DNA from: Tissierella sp032104385
GTDB lineage: Bacteria; Bacillota; Clostridia; Tissierellales; Tissierellaceae
DNA: 64,000 nucleotides
Assembly (NCBI RefSeq): GCF_032104385.1
Contig: NZ_DAMCHJ010000012.1
Location: 53,332-117,331, forward strand
Reading direction: 5' to 3'
A model generated the notes under the pieces. It was not told the DNA's origin, made no database searches, and saw nothing but the letters and a program-made list of their open reading frames with translations. Every line of letters starts with the position of its first letter. Within the stretch, counting starts at the first letter, position 1. Positions 7,364 through 15,411 of this stretch are shown piece after piece. Made by a program: the position numbers and the translations under genes.

Positions 7364-8314
7364 CTACTCCCACTCAATTGTAGCCGGTGGTTTGTTTGTT
7401 ATATCATATACCACTCTGTTTACCTGTGGTACTTCATCTGTAATTCTTGTAGAAATCTTCTCTAATAATTCTAATGGCATTGGATACCATTTAGCTTCCA
7501 TTGCATCCTTAGTAGTTATAGCTCTTAGTCCAATTAAATGTTTATAGGTTCTTTCACCATCTATAACTCCTACTGATTGAATATTAGGTAATACTGCAAA
7601 GTATTGCCAAATTTCCTTGTCTAAGCCTGCTTTTTTGATTTCATCTCTATAGATATAGTCTGCATCTCTAAGGATATCTAGTTTCTCCTTAGTTAATTCT
7701 CCTAAACATCTAACACCTAACCCTGGTCCTGGGAAAGGCTGCCTACTTACTAACTCTTCTGCAATTCCCAATCCCCTACCTACTTCCCTAACTTCATCTT
7801 TATAAAGTTCCTTAAGTGGTTCTATAAGCTCAAAGTTTACATCTTCTGGCAGTCCTCCAACATTATGATGAGATTTTACTGCTAACTTTCCTTCTTTATT
7901 CACAGATTCAACTATATCTGGGTAAATTGTCCCTTGGACTAAGAATTCAATACCTTCAAGTTTAGATTGCTCCTCTTCAAAGACTCTAATAAATTCTTCT
8001 CCAATTACTTTTCTCTTTTGTTCAGGATCAGTAACTCCCCTTAATTTTCCCAAGAACCTATCTTCAGCATCAACTACTATTAGATTCATATGGAATTTAT
8101 CCCTAAATACTTTTTCTACTTCTTGTCTTTCATTTTTTCTTAAAAGTCCATGGTCTACAAATACACAAACTAAATTATCTCCTATAGCCTTGTGAACTAA
8201 TACTGCTGCTACGGAAGAATCTACCCCACCAGATAAAGCGCATAGGGCCTTTTTATTTCCTACCTTATTTTTAATTTCTTCAATTTGTTTATTTATAAAT
8301 TCTTCTACCTTCAA
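7364..8314 (-). CDS. guaA: GMP synthase ATP-pyrophosphatase subunit (no glutaminase domain)
   Basis: This protein adenylates XMP and aminates it to GMP, the last step of GMP synthesis. The N-terminus has the PP-loop SGGVDSS (about residues 29-35). The C-terminal dimerization domain ends in the conserved NKPPATIEWE. Two-domain bacterial GuaA has about 510 residues; this one has 316 and lacks the N-terminal glutamine amidotransferase. The TTG start is fixed by AAAGGAGG 8 nt upstream and lies only 14 nt after guaB, so the missing domain is not simply misannotated. A separate GuaAa-type subunit, or free ammonia, would be needed. The 3' end of guaA is a known integration target for mobile elements. 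Confidence 0.92.
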   Translation of the reverse strand: MKVEEFINKQIEEIKNKVGNKKALCALSGGVDSSVAAVLVHKAIGDNLVCVFVDHGLLRKNERQEVEKVFRDKFHMNLIVVDAEDRFLGKLRGVTDPEQKRKVIGEEFIRVFEEEQSKLEGIEFLVQGTIYPDIVESVNKEGKLAVKSHHNVGGLPEDVNFELIEPLKELYKDEVREVGRGLGIAEELVSRQPFPGPGLGVRCLGELTKEKLDILRDADYIYRDEIKKAGLDKEIWQYFAVLPNIQSVGVIDGERTYKHLIGLRAITTKDAMEAKWYPMPLELLEKISTRITDEVPQVNRVVYDITNKPPATIEWE

Positions 8315-8328
8315 TATATTACCTCCTT

Positions 8329-9780
8329 TTATCTTCTGCTATAGTTTGGTGACTCCTTTGTAATATGAATATCGTGTGGATGATTTTCTACTAATGATGC
8401 CGATGTAATCTTTATAAATCTTGCTTTATCTTGTAATTCTTCAGTGTTTTTAGCTCCAACGTATCCCATTCCTGATTTTAATCCACCAACTAATTGATAT
8501 ACTACATCTCCCAATGGTCCTCTATAATGGATTCTTCCTTCTACACCTTCTGGAACATATTTTTTAGTATCTTCTTGGAAATATCTATCCTTGCTACCTG
8601 AATCCATTGCTCCCATAGAACCCATTCCTCTATATTCCTTATATCTTCTTCCCTCATATAAAACTTCTTCACCAGGACTCTCATCAGTTCCAGCAAATAG
8701 TGAACCTGCCATTACTACATTGGCTCCAGCTGCTATTGCCTTTGTTATATCACCAGAATACTTAATTCCTCCATCAGCAATAACTGGAATACCATATTCT
8801 TTTGCTGCCTTAGCACAGTTGATTACAGCTGTTATTTGTGGTACACCAATACCAGTTACAACCCTGGTAGTACAAATAGAACCAGGTCCTATCCCTACCT
8901 TTACAGCATCTGCTCCTGCCTTTATTAAATCTACAGTAGCTTCAGCAGTTGCTACATTTCCAGCAATTACTTGTAAATTTGAATACTCCCTTTTTATTTT
9001 GCTTACAGCTTCTAATACTCCTTTAGAATGTCCATGAGCAGTATCAACAACTATAACGTCTACCTTAGACTTAACCAAAGCAGCTACTCTTTCCATCATA
9101 TCTGCAGTTACTCCAACAGCTGCACCAGCTAATAATCTGCCAGTATGATCTTTTGCTGAATTTGGATATTGGATAGATTTTTCTATATCCTTTATGGTTA
9201 TCAAGCCTGATAACATAAAATCATCATCTACAAGAGGAAGTTTTTCAATCTTATGCTTCTTCATAATATCTAAAGCTTCATCCATAGATATATCAATCTT
9301 TGCAGTAACCAAATTTTTCTTAGTCATTACATCATCTATTTTTTTAGTAGTTTCCTTTTCAAATCTAATATCTCTATTGGTTATAATTCCTACTAGTTTC
9401 CCATCTCCATCTGTTATTGGAACTCCAGATATATGATATCTTTCCATTAATTCCAAGGCATCTGATACACTATGATGTGGAGATAAAAAAAACGGATCAG
9501 TTATTACACCATGTTCTGATCTTTTTACCTTATCTACCTCTAAAGCTTGCTGTTCTATGGACATATTTTTATGAATTATACCGATACCACCTTCTCTAGC
9601 CATAGCTATTGCCATCTTAGATTCAGTTACCGTATCCATTCCAGCACTCATCAAAGGTATGTTTAATTTAATACTTTTTGTCAAATAAGTATTGATATTA
9701 GTCTCCTTAGGCAATACTTCAGATTTTCCTGGAAGTAAAAGAACATCATCAAAAGTCAATCCTTCACCTACAAATTCCAC
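8329..9780 (-). CDS. guaB: IMP dehydrogenase
   Basis: Oxidizes IMP to XMP with NAD+, the committed step to guanine nucleotides. The length, 483 residues, is usual. A TIM barrel is interrupted by two CBS domains (about 90-205, with GVPITDGDGKLVGIITNRDI). The catalytic loop GPGSICTTR carries the active-site Cys, and DGGIKYSGD and the flap region near GSKDRYFQ are present. It starts with GTG behind AAAGGAGG and forms an operon with guaA. I see no purine riboswitch in the 120 bp upstream. Confidence 0.96.
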   Translation of the reverse strand: MEFVGEGLTFDDVLLLPGKSEVLPKETNINTYLTKSIKLNIPLMSAGMDTVTESKMAIAMAREGGIGIIHKNMSIEQQALEVDKVKRSEHGVITDPFFLSPHHSVSDALELMERYHISGVPITDGDGKLVGIITNRDIRFEKETTKKIDDVMTKKNLVTAKIDISMDEALDIMKKHKIEKLPLVDDDFMLSGLITIKDIEKSIQYPNSAKDHTGRLLAGAAVGVTADMMERVAALVKSKVDVIVVDTAHGHSKGVLEAVSKIKREYSNLQVIAGNVATAEATVDLIKAGADAVKVGIGPGSICTTRVVTGIGVPQITAVINCAKAAKEYGIPVIADGGIKYSGDITKAIAAGANVVMAGSLFAGTDESPGEEVLYEGRRYKEYRGMGSMGAMDSGSKDRYFQEDTKKYVPEGVEGRIHYRGPLGDVVYQLVGGLKSGMGYVGAKNTEELQDKARFIKITSASLVENHPHDIHITKESPNYSRR

Positions 9781-9891
9781 TATAAATTCCTCCTTTAGTT
9801 TTCTATTAAAACAATCTATTAATTAGTATAACAATATATAAATTAATAATACTTTTTATATCTTAATACTATATTCTAATTTATAAATTCT

Positions 9892-9938
9892 AAAAAAACA
9901 AGTATCATTTTTGATGATAGGCACCAAAAATGATACTT
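9892..9938 (-). terminator. Intrinsic terminator after the sigma operon
   Basis: A perfect 14-bp stem (AAGTATCATTTTTG with its complement, 9900-9913 and 9925-9938) with an 11-nt loop is followed on the minus strand by seven T. It ends the operon 12669-9942. Confidence 0.9.
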
Positions 9939-9941
9939 ATT

Positions 9942-10835
9942 TTATATTTCATTTACTTCTACTTCATGAGAATTAAGTATATTTATTATATTATTTCCAT
10001 TAGCATATACTAATTCTCCTTTATATTTTGGAGATTCTTCATTTCCAAGCTGAACAATATTCCATTTTACATTTCCTTTAAAATTTTCTTCATCATTAAT
10101 GATAGTTTCTAATTTAATATCTGATTCTTTATTTACTCTTAGTTTTACCCTTCTAATATTATCAACTACAAAATTATTGCTAATACTATCAAGTATTAAA
10201 TCTAAATCATTACCACCATTTACTTCTACTTTCTTATTATCTGGTATTGTGATACTTAGATTTTTAAGATTATAATTTTCTTTAAAACTTATATATATTA
10301 TATTATCTGATTTATTTATATTAATATAATCTTCATCTAGTATTTTTTTAGCATTTTCTTCACTAGTTGATGTTATATTAATAGCCCCTGAAGATATTAT
10401 TTTATTTATCTTATCGGTTCTAACAGTTAAGCTTGAATAATTCTGTCCATTAATAACTATTTTTTCTATACTGTCATCAACCATATATTCTTCAAATGGT
10501 AGTTCGTAATTATATGTTTCAGATGATATTTTTGTTTTTATCCAATTCATTGCTCCTATTTCAATAAGACTATAAATACATATATTAATACCTAATACAA
10601 TCATTACCATAAATACGGAGAAAATATCATATCTTATTACTACCCTTTCTTCTTCCTTTTTTTCTTTAAAACTAAACCAAAGTATTTCTCCCCCTAATAA
10701 AATTAATATACTAGGCCAAAACTTAATAGCTAATTCTACAGCTGACAGCTGGTTTATTTGGGCTATAAAAATTAGTATTCCAAATCCAATTAGAACTATT
10801 GCCATCGATAAGGTACCCACTCTCTTAGTCTTCAT
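9942..10835 (-). CDS. Membrane protein with LiaF-like N-terminus
   Basis: About 297 residues. The first 100 hold three or four hydrophobic segments of the DUF5668/LiaI-LiaF kind (VLIGFGILIF, then FWPSILILLGG and FMVMIVLGINICIYSL). The rest is a soluble beta-rich domain like the adhesin-type or LiaF C-terminal domains. I chose the fourth-codon ATG at 10835, 9 nt from GGAGG, overlapping the previous gene by 11 nt. As the last gene of an ECF sigma operon it probably takes part in envelope-stress sensing. Exact role unknown. Confidence 0.65.
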   Translation of the reverse strand: MKTKRVGTLSMAIVLIGFGILIFIAQINQLSAVELAIKFWPSILILLGGEILWFSFKEKKEEERVVIRYDIFSVFMVMIVLGINICIYSLIEIGAMNWIKTKISSETYNYELPFEEYMVDDSIEKIVINGQNYSSLTVRTDKINKIISSGAINITSTSEENAKKILDEDYININKSDNIIYISFKENYNLKNLSITIPDNKKVEVNGGNDLDLILDSISNNFVVDNIRRVKLRVNKESDIKLETIINDEENFKGNVKWNIVQLGNEESPKYKGELVYANGNNIINILNSHEVEVNEI

Positions 10836-11628
10836 CTTCTTCATCCTCCCTGGTTTCTATATCTGCAACACTTTTATTCTTTTTAAGTATTTTTATCCCT
10901 CCAATTATGAATATCAAGGATACTATTCCAGTTTGAATATAATTTTTTATTTGATATAGATTATGGTAATCAAAAATTGTAGCAAGTAACTGACTTAATA
11001 TGGGATAAAACACCTTTTGTAGTGCAATAAGTCCTCCTATTCCAATAAGTCCTATTCCTATATATTCAGGTTTTATACTAGGTAAAAATTTTACTATATC
11101 AATATCTTCTACATCATTTCCAGTTATTGTATGGAAGGCATCGAAAAAAGAATAAAACCAAATCAGCGGCAATAAAAATAATAGAAAACTTAAATTCAAC
11201 CACCCCATAAAAAATATGGTAAAGAAAAATCCACCCATCAATACCAATCCCTTTTTCTGATACCCTAAATACATATGACCTGCTCCTGGTATCATAGATA
11301 AAGCTAAAGTAATAATCTTTTTGTTGTAATTCTTTGTTTCTTCTAGATTGCAAGTATCTTGGACTTGTGAGTTGTTTTTATATCTTATGGTATTGACTAT
11401 AGAGAACGCATCTATCAATGCAACTAACCAAATAACTGGAGTTCCTGCAACTGCTATTATAAGTGGTGTGTCGCTGCCTGACAAAATACATAATCCTAAT
11501 GAACTTGCACATATCATTCCAAATATAATTAGATAGATAAATCCTCTGTCTGCATATCCCAAGTAAAAATGAGATAATCCAGGTATAAATGACAATAAAA
11601 ATGTAATAAATCTACTTTTTTGTTTCAT
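10825..11628 (-). CDS. Membrane protein with duplicated TM2-like units
   Basis: About 267 residues and mostly hydrophobic. Two related units, FIPGLSHFYLGYADRGFIYL near the N-terminus and MIPGAGHMYLGYQKKGLVLM in the middle, match the PGxGHxYLGxxxxG pattern of TM2-type small membrane domains, so the protein arose by internal duplication. A further pair of helices sits near the C-terminus, before an acidic tail. The ATG at 11628 has AAGGAGG 9 nt upstream. It is cotranscribed with the sigma/anti-sigma pair, suggesting an envelope role. Confidence 0.65.
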   Translation of the reverse strand: MKQKSRFITFLLSFIPGLSHFYLGYADRGFIYLIIFGMICASSLGLCILSGSDTPLIIAVAGTPVIWLVALIDAFSIVNTIRYKNNSQVQDTCNLEETKNYNKKIITLALSMIPGAGHMYLGYQKKGLVLMGGFFFTIFFMGWLNLSFLLFLLPLIWFYSFFDAFHTITGNDVEDIDIVKFLPSIKPEYIGIGLIGIGGLIALQKVFYPILSQLLATIFDYHNLYQIKNYIQTGIVSLIFIIGGIKILKKNKSVADIETREDEEDED

Positions 11629-11632
11629 ATTA

Positions 11633-12118
11633 TTAATCCTCCTTAATTTTTCTAAATTGAAAATCATTTATAAACATAGAAGTTTTATTTGTTATTTCCC
11701 GTGAGAAATCATATATCTTACTAGTCTCAAATCCACCTTTTCCAATAGATGTACTTGCTGCAATCTGTGGTACAGTGTCTATCATTTTACTGAAAAACCC
11801 TCCTGCTGTTAAGATAACAGCTACGGATGCTACTGCTACATAATATATGAAAAAATCATTAGGCATTTTTTTACTTATAGGTTTTTTTACTGGTTTTCTT
11901 ATAGGTGTAATGTTCTCTATCTTATATAGAATCTTTTCTGTAAAATCCTCTGGAATAAAACCTTCTGCATTTTCCATATCCTTTTCATCTATAAGAGAAA
12001 GAAAAATTTCCATACATTCATCACATGCAATTAGATGTTCTTCCATTTTTCCATGGATTTCATCATCAAGAAGATTATTTTTATATAAAACCCATTCTAC
12101 ATAATCATAATGTTTCAT
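11633..12118 (-). CDS. Anti-sigma factor with zinc-finger domain
   Basis: A 161-residue protein with an N-terminal zf-HC2-like anti-sigma domain (HLIACDECMEIF, His-x3-Cys-x2-Cys), a single membrane helix at about 95-115 (YYVAVASVAVILTAGGFF) and a short outer domain. The start codon overlaps the sigma gene stop (ATGA), as in most sigma/anti-sigma pairs. It is expected to hold the ECF sigma at the membrane until stress. Confidence 0.8.
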   Translation of the reverse strand: MKHYDYVEWVLYKNNLLDDEIHGKMEEHLIACDECMEIFLSLIDEKDMENAEGFIPEDFTEKILYKIENITPIRKPVKKPISKKMPNDFFIYYVAVASVAVILTAGGFFSKMIDTVPQIAASTSIGKGGFETSKIYDFSREITNKTSMFINDFQFRKIKED

Positions 12119-12669
12119 AATCTCTCACTCCATTTCTCTCTTAACATATTTCTTCCCCGATATAATCTTGATGCTATGGTTTTAACAGTAGTACCTTCTT
12201 CCACAGCAATTTCTTCATAAGATTTTCCTTGTAAATAAAATTTTATTATGGTTTCTTCATATATAGAGGGAATAGATTTACATAGTCTAGATATCTCTTC
12301 TTTCTTTTCCTTTTCTATTAAAATTTCTTCAGGAGTATGACTATGACTAAATTTGAGATTATCTATTAAATCCTCACTGTCCTCCATTACTTCTTCCTTA
12401 AATTTACTTTTCTTTTTTCTAATCCAATCTATAGATTTATTTGATGCAATTCTGCCAATCCAAGCTTTAAAATTATTAGATTCATAGTTTGAAAGAGAGA
12501 GATAAATCTGTAAGAAAACTTCTTGAGCTACATTTTCCACTTCGTCATAATCTTTAATAAAATTAAGAATAATTGCAAATACATAATTTTTATATAAATT
12601 AATTATTTGAGCAAAGGAATCTTCATCTCCTTCTAATGCCCTTTTTATCAATATTGATTCATTTATCAT
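12115..12669 (-). CDS. ECF-family RNA polymerase sigma factor
   Basis: A 184-residue sigma-70 family protein with only regions 2 and 4. Region 2 shows DEVENVAQEVFLQIYLSL and FKAWIGRIASNKSIDWIRKK; region 4 shows IPSIYEETIIKFYLQGKSYE followed by the HTH GTTVKTIASRLYRGRNML. The ATG at 12669 has GGAGG 6 nt upstream, while an upstream in-frame ATG would swallow that site. It heads an operon with its anti-sigma and two membrane proteins. Confidence 0.88.
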   Translation of the reverse strand: MINESILIKRALEGDEDSFAQIINLYKNYVFAIILNFIKDYDEVENVAQEVFLQIYLSLSNYESNNFKAWIGRIASNKSIDWIRKKKSKFKEEVMEDSEDLIDNLKFSHSHTPEEILIEKEKKEEISRLCKSIPSIYEETIIKFYLQGKSYEEIAVEEGTTVKTIASRLYRGRNMLREKWSERL

Positions 12670-12772
12670 ATCTCTCCTCCTTCCCTTCATTAATTATAAC
12701 GTAAATAAAAATTAAAATACTGCAAAACTATGAAAGTTTTAAATCTTAGATAAGAATTAATATATTAAATTG

Positions 12773-12808
12773 AAAAAACTGCCAATATGTTTTTTTATAT
12801 CAGCAGTT
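12773..12808 (-). terminator. Terminator after the NlpC/P60-like gene
   Basis: AACTGC and GCAGTT arms (12778-12783, 12803-12808) with an AT-rich loop are followed by six T on the minus strand. Confidence 0.6.
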
Positions 12809-12835
12809 CTTAGAATGTAAATTTAAAAATAATTA

Positions 12836-13387
12836 TTAATAAATATATGATTGCTTTAAACTATAACTCTGTAACTTTCCTTCATATACAAGATTTAACT
12901 CACCACATTCTCTAAAATCTCTAGGAGATGTTAGCGCTGTATGTTTATCAATTAACTTTATCCCACTTTTCCTAAGTAAAGACGATACAAACTGAGAACA
13001 AAAATAATTATATTTTCTTTCTATAGGATAATTCACCATAACCCCTATTAATCCAATTAAATTATATCCATATTTCTCTCCATCTCTTTTAAATTTCTGT
13101 AGTTCCTTCATCAACTTTTTATATTGCAAATTATTAATTTCTAAGGAATATAAAGCACACATAGTTTCTGGAAATCTAGCATAAGTTCCATTTACTACAT
13201 CTTCCTTTACAAAACCTGCTAATATTGGATTTCTAGGTCTTAACCTTCCAAAACTATATAATTCCTTCAATTCTTCATCAAAGGCTATGGATACATGTGT
13301 ATATGGTTCTTTTGTATAAACATTAATGCATTTTGAAAGCAATGATCCACTATGGGTTAATAAAATATAAATTGTATGTTTTTTTAT
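12836..13387 (-). CDS. Permuted NlpC/P60-like (YiiX-type) protein with unusual start
   Basis: A small cysteine-hydrolase-like protein. The order His first (EPYTHVSIAFD) then Cys (NYFCSQFVSSLL) is that of permuted papain-like YiiX/YaeF proteins, often lipid or peptide amidases. The first ordinary start, TTG 13342, would cut off the conserved N-terminal strand. Upstream in frame the sequence reads HTIYILLTHSGSLLSK with no ATG, GTG or TTG. The best ribosome site, GGAGG at 13397-13401, stands 9 nt before an ATA codon (13385-13387). So either ATA is used or a one-base change in the A7 tract removed the normal start. Confidence 0.6.
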   Translation of the reverse strand: MKKHTIYILLTHSGSLLSKCINVYTKEPYTHVSIAFDEELKELYSFGRLRPRNPILAGFVKEDVVNGTYARFPETMCALYSLEINNLQYKKLMKELQKFKRDGEKYGYNLIGLIGVMVNYPIERKYNYFCSQFVSSLLRKSGIKLIDKHTALTSPRDFRECGELNLVYEGKLQSYSLKQSYIY

Positions 13388-13523
13388 AAAAATGCACCTC
13401 CATTCTAAAACGTGATTATTTCCTTCTATTCATACTACATCGTTTTTATAATTATTTCAATAGCATTTTATTGTATTTAATCCTAATAAATAGAACGAAA
13501 GAAAAAAAATTATTACTGCAAAA

Positions 13524-13566
13524 GAACCAAGCTTGAAATAAAATTCACTTCATTCTTGGCTCTCTT
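13524..13566 (-). terminator. Possible weak terminator after flotillin
   Basis: Arms AAGAACCAAG and CTTGGCTCT pair with one mismatch around a long loop. On the minus strand only four T follow. Confidence 0.3.
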
Positions 13567-13584
13567 TATAATAATCTCTCTTAT

Positions 13585-15025
13585 TTAATTGTCTGCAAGT
13601 GCTTCTTCCTTACTTTCTAGTGATTCATCTATATTTTTATTTTCATTCGGCAAAATATTATTCTCTTTATTTGTAAAAGCAGTTATAATATCTGTTAAAT
13701 CTATCCCAGTTATATCCTTAACAGTTTGAAAACCATTTGCTGTAACATCAGTGATTAACTTTGTAAGTTTTGATGCACCTTCTCTACCACCATTATCTAT
13801 TATAGTTATCTTATCTACTTGCTCCATTGGCTTAGCCACTTCTGCCATTATTTCTGGTAATTTATCTACTACTAATTCTACTATAGCCGCATCTCCATAT
13901 TTAGCCATAGCCTCTGCCAATCTATCCTTAGACTCAGCTTCAGCTATACCTTTTGCTTTAATTGCTTCAGCTTCAGCTATGCCTTTTGCTTTTATGGCCT
14001 CTGCCTCTGCTATAGCTGCAATCTTTAAGGCATCTGCTTCTGCAACTGCCTTAATCTTTATAGCCTCTGCCTGGGCTTCTGCTTGTCTTATGGATCTTAT
14101 TTTATCTGCTTCAGCATTTACTTCTGTTTCATATTTCTTTGCATCTGCTGGTTTCTTTATTTCAGCTACGAGTCTTTCTTCCACTACTGTAGCATTCTTC
14201 TTAGCTAAAGCTGCTTGTTGTTCTGCCACCAAGGACTCATTTTCAATTTCTTTCAATTTATATGCCACGTCAGCATCTGCTTTTGCTCTATCCTGTTCTG
14301 CCCTATAACTTTCTACCTTTATTGATTTATCTCTTTGGCTTTCTGCTATTTCCGTTTCAGCCAATAGCTTAGCTCTCTCTCCTTCCCTTACTGCATTTGC
14401 AGTACGTATCTCTGTATCTCTTTTTCTTTCAGCTGTAGCAATATCTGCATCTGCTTTTGCAGAAGCTATTTGAGGTATAGCTCTGTTCTCCAAATAACTT
14501 CCCTGAGTAGATATTCTAAGGATAGAATATGATATAAGTAACAGACCCATAGAATGTAGTTCTTCTCTAATGTCATCTTCTATTCTTTGCTCAAATGCTG
14601 CTCTATCCTCATTTATTTGCTCTACAGTAAGAGTTGATATTATTCCCCTTAGCTTACCTTCTNNNNNNNNNNATACTACTAATAACTCCTACTGAATTTT
14701 TTGCTCCACCATTGCAAAACTGCTCTACTGCCTTAAGTATACTATTCTCTTCATTGTTCACTTTTACTATGGCTGTACCTATTATATTTACAAATATCCC
14801 TTGTTTAGAAGGCGCTTCATTTACATCTGTAGTCATACTGATATTTTCTAAAGAAATCGTACAAGAAGTTTCTAAAAATGGTATCATAAATCCACCTTTA
14901 CCAGATAAAACCCTTTTCTTTAAACCTGTGATTACCATGGCTTTATCTGCCGGTACCTTCCTCCAGAATAATAGTAGAAGTATTAAAAATGCTAGGATTC
15001 CTCCTAATATAAATATATACTGCAT
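13585..15025 (-). CDS. floT: Flotillin-like SPFH membrane-scaffold protein (assembly gap inside)
   Basis: An N-terminal membrane anchor (FILGGILAFLILLLLFW) is followed by an SPFH domain and a long Ala/Glu-rich coiled coil with repeats such as AEAEAIKAKGIAEAEAIKAKG, ending in a short acidic tail: the layout of flotillins (YuaG/FloT). They organize membrane microdomains. The gene is broken only by the run of N at 14663-14672. The frames on the two sides do not match a 10-base gap, so the N count is a placeholder and not a real frameshift. The coiled-coil half is high in Ala codons and creates a long false reading frame on the other strand. Confidence 0.88.
14663..14672. other. Assembly gap (10 N)
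   Basis: Ten unknown bases inside the flotillin SPFH domain, between VGVISS and EGKLRGI. The true gap length must differ from 10 to keep the frame. Confidence 0.97.
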
Positions 15026-15101
15026 GGCAAAACCCCCTTTTTTAAATTATATAAATTTAATAATTATTATATACCTTTATGCATTTATATTAAACAATCT
15101 T

Positions 15102-15233
15102 TTAACAATTGTAATGTTTTTGTAATACATTAATGAATTTCAATGTAATCTCGATCTTCGGCCTCTCCATAGAATTATCATAAATAACCTTAGCTAATTC
15201 ATTGTCTACTTTTAAATATTCCGTCATGTTCAT
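15102..15233 (-). CDS. Small hypothetical ORF, 43 residues
   Basis: ATG at 15233, preceded by AGGA, reads MNMTEYLKVDNELAKVIYDN and ends ...NVLQKHYNC. Codon use looks coding, with no rare runs. It lies in the gap between the chemoreceptor and flotillin genes. It may be a genuine small protein or the remnant of a larger gene. No family recognised. Confidence 0.4.
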   Translation of the reverse strand: MNMTEYLKVDNELAKVIYDNSMERPKIEITLKFINVLQKHYNC

Positions 15234-15324
15234 CAAATCCTGGATTTTTCTATAAAATATTTAGTTATCCTATATCTTTGTACCTTTATACAAAGAATAT
15301 CATCACATCTTCATATTTACATGA

Positions 15325-15364
15325 AAAAACTTCCTTTTTGGTTAAACACCATAAGGAAGTTTTT
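15325..15364 (-). terminator. Terminator after the chemoreceptor gene
   Basis: AAAAACTTCCTT and AAGGAAGTTTTT (15325-15336, 15353-15364) form a 12-bp stem with T-tracts on both strands. It lies 48 nt past the MCP stop. Confidence 0.85.
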
Positions 15365-15411
15365 AATAACTACTATTCTTTTAATTATGTTTTATTTTCT
15401 ATGATATTAAT

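Noticed and set aside
9781..9891. Purine riboswitch upstream of guaB
   Set aside because: None of the conserved junction sequence is present; the leader is short and AT-rich.
13751..14308. Long Ala/Ser-rich plus-strand frame
   Set aside because: It is the antisense shadow of the flotillin coiled coil.
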